Shown: in pieces, positions 6,151-10,663 of the stretch
Layout: every line of letters begins with the position of its first letter
Position numbering within the stretch: the stretch's first letter is position 1
Source: Candidatus Poseidoniaceae archaeon
Lineage (GTDB): Archaea; Thermoplasmatota; Poseidoniia; Poseidoniales; Poseidoniaceae
Assembly (NCBI GenBank): GCA_029250385.1
Contig: JAQXFJ010000092.1
Location: 1 to 10,663, forward strand
DNA: 10,663 bases
Direction of reading: 5' to 3'
Notes under the pieces: generated by a model
What the model was told of the DNA's origin: nothing
What the model saw: the letters and a program-made list of their open reading frames with translations, nothing else
Database searches by the model: none
Program-made: the position numbers and the translations under genes

Positions 6151-7527
6151 ATGGTCGACCAACTACCAAACCGAGGCCTAGAAACAGAGATGCTCGAAGA
6201 GATGGGTTTTTCATCAATTGATGACTTGTTTAGTGACTTGCCAGAACACGTTAGAATGTCTGAACCTCTACCATTACCACCTCCCCAATCTGAAGAAGAA
6301 ATAATTGCTGATGCCCGTAGATTGCTCGGGGCTAATTTAGCTATGGGTGAAGCGGTATCGTTTTTGGGTGCAGGAATTTATCGTAACTATGTACCTGCAT
6401 CAGTATTTCAATTAATCACTAGGGGTGAATTCTTGACCTCATACACTCCTTACCAGCCTGAGGTTAGTCAAGGGATGCTCCAAGCAATGTGGGAATTTCA
6501 AACTTTGATCTCGGAATTAGTTGGTTTGCCAATTGCTAATTTATCACTTTATGACGGCTCCACAGCGGCAGCTGAAGCATTGACTTGTGCTGTCAGAGTC
6601 CACACTAGGAAGGCCAGTCAGTCTAACACGGTTTACATCTCAGAGTTAGTCCCTCCAGACCGCATGTCAGTAATGCACAATTATTGTCAAGGTGCAGGAA
6701 TTACTTTGAAAGTCCTGAAGCACAATGCTGATGGCACTCTTGATATTGATTCTGTTCATTCTGCCGCAGGTTCATGTGGTGTATATGTCGAACAACCAAA
6801 TCCGCTTGGTATTCTTGATGGTGGCCTGACTCAAATTAAAGAAATAATTGGTAAAAACACTGCGCTCATAGTCGGCGTACAACCAGTCTCTCTTGGCTTA
6901 GTTGAAGCACCCGGTAACTACGGCGCTGATATCATCGTTGGTGAGGGTCAACCATTTGGCAGTCCACCAACAGGGGGAGGTCCAATTTACGGAATCTTTG
7001 CGTGCAGCAAGCCGTATTTGCGTCTAATGCCCGGAAGAATCGTTGGGCGAAGTATTGATGTCGACGGCAAAGAAGCATATTGCCTGACTCTTTCCACAAG
7101 AGAACAACACATTAGACGTCATCGAGCAACTTCCAACATTTGTACTAATGAAACGCTGATTGCCTTGATGGGCGCAATGCATATGTCACTACTTGGACCT
7201 GAAGGTCTTGAACACTTAGCATATCGAAATATGACTGCTTGTGTCTTGGCCAAACAAAAGTTGTCAGAGATTAATGAAATCTCAGTGCCGCATATTTCAT
7301 CTGCTCACTTTAACGAATTTGTTATTGAACTTCCAAGAAGTGCTGCAGACTGTTTGAAGTATCTGGATTCGGTTGGCATCATTGGTGGTTTTGACCTAAA
7401 CCGTTGGTATGATGATCGTACAAATTGGTTACTAGTTTCTGTGACAGACCAAACTAAGGCAGCAGAAATTGATTTACTCGCTGCACAATTGGCTGAATGG
7501 TGTTCGATGAAGGAGGTGGTTGCTTGA
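6151..7527 (+). CDS. gcvPA: Glycine dehydrogenase (decarboxylating) subunit 1
   Basis: N-terminal half of the P protein, which with GcvPB decarboxylates glycine and passes the aminomethyl group to lipoyl-GcvH. The 458 residues are full length for the two-subunit form found in archaea and many bacteria. Visible family motifs are MLEEMGFSSIDDLF (14-27), the Y-x-PYQPEVSQG stretch (98-108), YDGSTAAAEA (134-143), EQPNPLG (214-220), GEGQPFGSPPTGGGP (264-278) and LSTREQHIRRHRATSNICTN (314-333). This half lacks the PLP lysine, as expected; it helps form the active site at the interface with GcvPB. The last codons contain the Shine-Dalgarno motif of gcvPB, and the stop overlaps the gcvPB start, so equimolar synthesis of both subunits is likely. 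Confidence 0.96.
   Translation: MVDQLPNRGLETEMLEEMGFSSIDDLFSDLPEHVRMSEPLPLPPPQSEEEIIADARRLLGANLAMGEAVSFLGAGIYRNYVPASVFQLITRGEFLTSYTPYQPEVSQGMLQAMWEFQTLISELVGLPIANLSLYDGSTAAAEALTCAVRVHTRKASQSNTVYISELVPPDRMSVMHNYCQGAGITLKVLKHNADGTLDIDSVHSAAGSCGVYVEQPNPLGILDGGLTQIKEIIGKNTALIVGVQPVSLGLVEAPGNYGADIIVGEGQPFGSPPTGGGPIYGIFACSKPYLRLMPGRIVGRSIDVDGKEAYCLTLSTREQHIRRHRATSNICTNETLIALMGAMHMSLLGPEGLEHLAYRNMTACVLAKQKLSEINEISVPHISSAHFNEFVIELPRSAADCLKYLDSVGIIGGFDLNRWYDDRTNWLLVSVTDQTKAAEIDLLAAQLAEWCSMKEVVA
7511..7518 (+). promoter_or_regulatory. Full Shine-Dalgarno motif deciding the TTG start of gcvPB
   Basis: AGGAGGTG, an extended match to the usual 3' end of 16S rRNA, lies 5 bases before TTG 7524. It sits inside the last codons of gcvPA. 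It rules against the in-frame ATG at 7497, which lies upstream of this motif. Confidence 0.8.
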
Positions 7528-9023
7528 GCAGATTATTTGATTTTGCTGGCGGAACTGGAATGGGTTATTCACAACCTGAACCACTACTCTCGAAAGATAA
7601 AGTAGCACTGCCCTCGAACTTGATGCGTAAAGCACTCCCAAGATGGCCAAGATTATCTGAGCCAGAAATGGTCAGACACTACACTTGGTTATCGAGAAGA
7701 AACTTTGGTATTGATACTGGTTTTTATCCGCTCGGCTCATGTACCATGAAACACAATCCCCGTGTCAATGAAGTAATAGCGCAACTACCTGGTATCGCTG
7801 ATATTCATCCACACCAACCAGAGCATCATTTGCAAGGGTTGTTATCCATTTATCACGAAATGCAACACATGCTGGCTATTTGTTCAGGAATGGATGATGT
7901 GACATTGCAACCCGTAGCTGGTGCACAAGGAGAATTCACTGCTGTACGTTGTGTACAGGAATATTTCCGCAAGCGTGGCGAAACCCAACGTACCAAAGTA
8001 ATCGTTCCAGATTCAGCTCACGGCACCAACCCCGCCAGTGCAGCTATGGCAGGATATGATATCGTCGAGATACCCAGTTTGGAAAATGGTCGAATTGATT
8101 TAGAGGCTCTAAAAGCAGTAGTTGATGATACAGTTGCTTTGATGATGATCACCAATCCAAATACCCTTGGACTATTCGAAACAGATGTTCCAGAAGCATC
8201 CGAAATCGTTCACGCCGCAGGTGGGCAGATGTACTATGATGGTGCTAACTTCAACGCCATTCTTGGCCGTACTTCACCTGGCTTGATGGGCTTCGATGCG
8301 GTTCACTTTAATCTGCACAAGACATTCAGTCAACCACATGGTGGCGGCGGTCCAGGTTCTGGGCCAATTGGTGTCAAATCACATTTGGCCGAATTCTTGC
8401 CAAGCCCTGTAGTCAAGAAGCGACCAATTGTTGGCGATGAAGCAAAATTTGCCGTTGATGATATGTGGTATACTTGGTATGAACCAGAGCATACTATCGG
8501 TAAAGTTCAACAATGGCACGGGAATGCAGGGGCAATTATTCGCTGCTGGGCATATTACCGACGCTACGGTTACGGCCTGAAGGACATGTCTGAACATGCT
8601 GTGCTAAATGCCAACTATTTGCGTCATGCCTTACATCGGGAAGCGAAGAAGGCTGACGTCTCACACATGTTTGTTGACGGTGCAGAAGCAGAAGTTGCCA
8701 AACACGAATTCACCATATCGCTACAACCTGCCAAAGAAGCAGTTGGAGTCTCAGCCATGGATGTGGCTAAAGGATTGCTAGATTTGGGTTACATGGCGCC
8801 AACAGTATATTTCCCACTAGTAGTACCAGAATGTATGATGTTTGAACCAACTGAAACAGAAAGTCGAGATACGCTAGATACTTTTGCCAAAGATTTTGCT
8901 CAAGTGCTCAAGGTAGATGCCCAGACTCTTCACGAAGCACCAATCACCACACCAGTACGACGAGTTGATGAAGTGTATGCAGCAAGAAATCTTTGTTTGA
9001 AACATCCATTTGATGAAGAGTAG
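7524..9023 (+). CDS. gcvPB: Glycine dehydrogenase (decarboxylating) subunit 2
   Basis: PLP-binding half of the glycine decarboxylase P protein, paired with GcvPA. From TTG 7524 the protein has 499 residues, usual for GcvPB; the in-frame ATG at 7497 would add nine non-conserved residues. Numbered from the TTG start, motifs are YPLGSCTMKHNP (68-79), QPVAGAQGE (129-137), SAHGTNPAS (164-172), ITNPNTLGLFE (209-219), YYDGAN (237-242) and FNLHKTFSQPHGGGGPG (262-278) with the PLP-linking Lys266. TTG overlaps the gcvPA stop (TTGA) and has the strong Shine-Dalgarno motif at 7511-7518, which indicates translational coupling. The stop TAG shares one base with the GTG start of the following membrane protein. 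Confidence 0.96.
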   Translation: MSRLFDFAGGTGMGYSQPEPLLSKDKVALPSNLMRKALPRWPRLSEPEMVRHYTWLSRRNFGIDTGFYPLGSCTMKHNPRVNEVIAQLPGIADIHPHQPEHHLQGLLSIYHEMQHMLAICSGMDDVTLQPVAGAQGEFTAVRCVQEYFRKRGETQRTKVIVPDSAHGTNPASAAMAGYDIVEIPSLENGRIDLEALKAVVDDTVALMMITNPNTLGLFETDVPEASEIVHAAGGQMYYDGANFNAILGRTSPGLMGFDAVHFNLHKTFSQPHGGGGPGSGPIGVKSHLAEFLPSPVVKKRPIVGDEAKFAVDDMWYTWYEPEHTIGKVQQWHGNAGAIIRCWAYYRRYGYGLKDMSEHAVLNANYLRHALHREAKKADVSHMFVDGAEAEVAKHEFTISLQPAKEAVGVSAMDVAKGLLDLGYMAPTVYFPLVVPECMMFEPTETESRDTLDTFAKDFAQVLKVDAQTLHEAPITTPVRRVDEVYAARNLCLKHPFDEE

Positions 9024-9697
9024 TGGTCGATGTGGTAAGGGCTAGAGATAACAGCCCTGAGAACTTTGGCTGGGAAAAAATCGACCTTAAACCGAATGCC
9101 GGTTCTGTACTGCTACCACTGTCATGGGGTTTACTGCCACTAGCATTGACATTGATTGTTTATTTTACTAAGACTGGTATGGAACTGATAAATTTCCTCG
9201 GGGCTGGGTCGGTGTTGCTGATGTTAGTGGGCGGTATTGGTGCTGTTAGCACAAGGCAAGGAATTTTTAATTCTCTAAAAGTTGGTTTAGGGTTTTTCTT
9301 TAGTTGTTTATCGTTATTCTCTTGGTTAATGGTGGCCAATAATAACTTCGCAGTCGAGTGGGGAATCGCGTCTTCATTTCTGGCTTTTATCATGATTTTT
9401 CGAACACTTGATTTCATTTTCAAAGATGCTAATCTGATTTACCAAACTAATTGGTCGGCGAAATCTAGGCTGCCAACGGACTCGATGGCCGGTTGGGATA
9501 TCAGGTCTCGAAGGTTCGCACAAAATACGATGGCATTGAAGCGATTTGACAAAGATAGTTTCGCTCATATCTACGGGACTAGAACTCTACAAGGCTTAGC
9601 AATACGCTTGGATGTGTTTGGTGTGCGAATTGGAGAACGCTTTGATTTCCGTCTTTTAGGGCTTGATTTGACGGAATTTATTGTCGAAGATGAATAG
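9023..9697 (+). CDS. Unrecognised four-helix membrane protein
   Basis: I do not recognise a family. The 224-residue product has a hydrophilic N-terminus (1-26), four hydrophobic segments at about 27-48, 54-74, 86-104 and 110-128, and a polar C-terminal region of about 95 residues. That tail is rich in Arg and Asp and ends FDFRLLGLDLTEFIVEDE. There is no signal peptide, no cysteine pair or metal motif, and no transporter signature that I can name. The chosen start is GTG 9023, overlapping the gcvPB TAG by one base; GTG 9032 is an alternative. Upstream GAAGAG is only a weak Shine-Dalgarno match. The overlap suggests co-transcription with gcvPA-gcvPB, but operon position alone does not prove a link to glycine metabolism. 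The coding potential looks real because the frame is long, tightly packed and has coherent helices followed by a soluble tail. Confidence 0.75.
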   Translation: MVDVVRARDNSPENFGWEKIDLKPNAGSVLLPLSWGLLPLALTLIVYFTKTGMELINFLGAGSVLLMLVGGIGAVSTRQGIFNSLKVGLGFFFSCLSLFSWLMVANNNFAVEWGIASSFLAFIMIFRTLDFIFKDANLIYQTNWSAKSRLPTDSMAGWDIRSRRFAQNTMALKRFDKDSFAHIYGTRTLQGLAIRLDVFGVRIGERFDFRLLGLDLTEFIVEDE

Positions 9698-9733
9698 TCA
9701 TCTTGAATAACCGACCGCGATGGCAGTTTTTAC

Positions 9734-10213
9734 ATGGAAGTTACTATACTGTTGGGTTCGTCCTCAGATATGCCTGTTGCCGAAAAGTGTACCAAAATCT
9801 TGAAGCAGTTTTCAGTTGATTATCAACTGCGTGTTGCTAGCGCTCATCGCTCACCAAAATTTGTCGAGCAAATTATTCATGATGCTGAAGCAGACGGCTG
9901 TAAAGTGTTTATTGCCATGGCTGGATTAGCAGCAGCACTGCCAGGTGCAGTAGCCGCTCTTACCACCAAGCCAGTTATCGGTGTGCCATGTGGTGGGAAA
10001 GTGCCTTTTGATTCCTTACTATCCATTGTACAATTACCTCCTGGCGTTCCAGCAGCAACTGTCGGCGTTGACCGTGGTGATAATGCTGGATACTTAGCTG
10101 TACAGATGCTAGCATTACAAAACGAAGCACATGCTGCGGCACTAAAACAAAACAAACTCGACCAAGTAGAGCGAGTTAAAGCCCAAGACCGAGAGGTCAA
10201 CGGGGGCGCCTGA
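9734..10213 (+). CDS. purE: PurE, 5-(carboxyamino)imidazole ribonucleotide mutase / AIR carboxylase
   Basis: Cytosolic purine-synthesis enzyme that forms CAIR, either from N5-CAIR made by PurK (class I) or directly from AIR and CO2 (class II). The 159 residues match the compact single-domain PurE. Motifs are GSSSD (8-12), VASAHRSP (34-41) with His38 aligning to the catalytic His of E. coli PurE, AGLAAALPG (63-71), and IVQLPPGVPAATVGVDRGDNA (98-118). The ATVGxDRGxNA wording recalls methanogen PurE proteins. SAHR favours the class I form over the SAHK of class II enzymes. No PurK gene is in the window, so the actual substrate is open. The ATG at 9734 gives the normal N-terminus and has no Shine-Dalgarno motif, so a leaderless start is plausible. 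guaAb begins one base after the stop. Confidence 0.95.
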   Translation: MEVTILLGSSSDMPVAEKCTKILKQFSVDYQLRVASAHRSPKFVEQIIHDAEADGCKVFIAMAGLAAALPGAVAALTTKPVIGVPCGGKVPFDSLLSIVQLPPGVPAATVGVDRGDNAGYLAVQMLALQNEAHAAALKQNKLDQVERVKAQDREVNGGA

Positions 10214-10214
10214 G

Positions 10215-10663
10215 ATGTTTGATGTCGATGAATTCGTTAAGGAATCCATCGAATCACTGCAAAACACAATTGATGATATAGCCATAATCGCTTGTTCAGG
10301 TGGTGTCGATTCTACTGTTGCTGCAGTTATTGCAAATCAAGCAGTAGGAAATTTACTTCATTGTGTTTATGTTGATACTGGATTTATGCGTAAAGGCGAG
10401 ACCGAACAAATTGAGGCTTTACTGGCCGAGCAAGGCATCAAGAATTTGGTGACTGTCAAGGCAGCAGATCGTTACTTTGAAGCCCTCAAAGGAGTTACTG
10501 AACCTGAGCAAAAGCGCAAGGTGATTGGAGAATTATTCATTAGAATTTTTGAAGATGAACAAAAGAAATGTGGCGCTAAATATTTAGTCCAAGGAACCAT
10601 TGCTCCTGACTGGATTGAATCAGGCGGTGGTGTACGTGATACTATCAAGTCGCATCACAATGT
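10215..10663 (+). CDS. guaAb: GMP synthase ATPase subunit (archaeal GuaAb), 3' end outside window
   Basis: N-terminal part of the ATP-pyrophosphatase that adenylylates XMP for amination to GMP, the final step of guanylate synthesis. The frame is open from ATG 10215 to the right edge (149 complete codons). It shows the PP-loop CSGGVDST (27-34), VYVDTGFMRKGE (51-62), and QGTIAPDWIESGGGVRDTIK (126-145), which is diagnostic of GuaA. The protein begins directly with the ATPase domain and has no N-terminal glutaminase domain, so it belongs to the archaeal two-subunit form that needs a separate glutaminase GuaAa. Spacing of one base from the purE stop indicates co-transcription. The G-rich stretch just before the start could be a weak Shine-Dalgarno site. 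Confidence 0.93.
   Translation, partial: MFDVDEFVKESIESLQNTIDDIAIIACSGGVDSTVAAVIANQAVGNLLHCVYVDTGFMRKGETEQIEALLAEQGIKNLVTVKAADRYFEALKGVTEPEQKRKVIGELFIRIFEDEQKKCGAKYLVQGTIAPDWIESGGGVRDTIKSHHN

Noticed and set aside
7497..7523. ATG 7497 as the gcvPB start
   Set aside because: The nine extra residues are not family-like, and the strong Shine-Dalgarno motif at 7511-7518 lies downstream of this ATG and points to TTG 7524.
1..10663. Mobile elements, CRISPR arrays, tRNA/rRNA genes, defence systems
   Set aside because: No transposase or integrase motifs, no regularly spaced repeats, no tRNA-like fold and no known defence domains were seen; all long frames are housekeeping or transport genes except the membrane protein at 9023-9697.

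Overview
The window (about 42% G+C by eye, tightly packed) looks like a chromosomal segment of a heterotrophic archaeon. I infer a marine euryarchaeon of the Thermoplasmata / Marine Group II (Poseidoniales) type. The evidence for Archaea is a ThiR-type regulator (HTH fused to a ThiN domain), a stand-alone GMP synthase ATPase subunit (split GuaA), an archaeal-style PurE, a glycine decarboxylase split into two subunits, TATA-like boxes placed for leaderless transcripts, and Shine-Dalgarno motifs mainly at genes inside operons. The lineage assignment is an inference from gene content and would need a marker-gene tree.

Layout. Positions 1-3174 (minus strand) hold a thiamine-uptake operon read right to left: thiR (regulator), thiB (lipoprotein thiamine-binding protein) and thiP (permease, running off the left edge). 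The ATPase gene thiQ would be expected next, outside the window. Positions 3175-3478 are a divergent, A+T-rich regulatory region with three perfect 7-bp-arm inverted repeats. Positions 3479-4909 (plus) encode a group II PLP decarboxylase resembling animal GAD/CSAD. Positions 4949-9023 (plus) hold gcvT, gcvPA and gcvPB of the glycine cleavage system. Positions 9023-9697 encode an unrecognised four-helix membrane protein that overlaps the gcvPB stop. Positions 9734-10663 hold purE and the start of guaAb (purine synthesis), the latter cut by the right edge.

How the genes fit together. The left operon would import thiamine under control of a sensor that evolved from thiamine-phosphate synthase. 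GcvPA/GcvPB and GcvT break glycine down to CO2, NH3 and methylene-tetrahydrofolate, but the lipoyl carrier GcvH and the dihydrolipoamide dehydrogenase are not encoded here. One-carbon units from glycine feed purine synthesis, which is a plausible but unproven reason for purE and guaAb to lie downstream. Most of the window is ordinary metabolism. The least explained parts are the palindrome-rich intergenic region and the membrane protein at 9023-9697. I saw no mobile element, CRISPR array, tRNA or rRNA.
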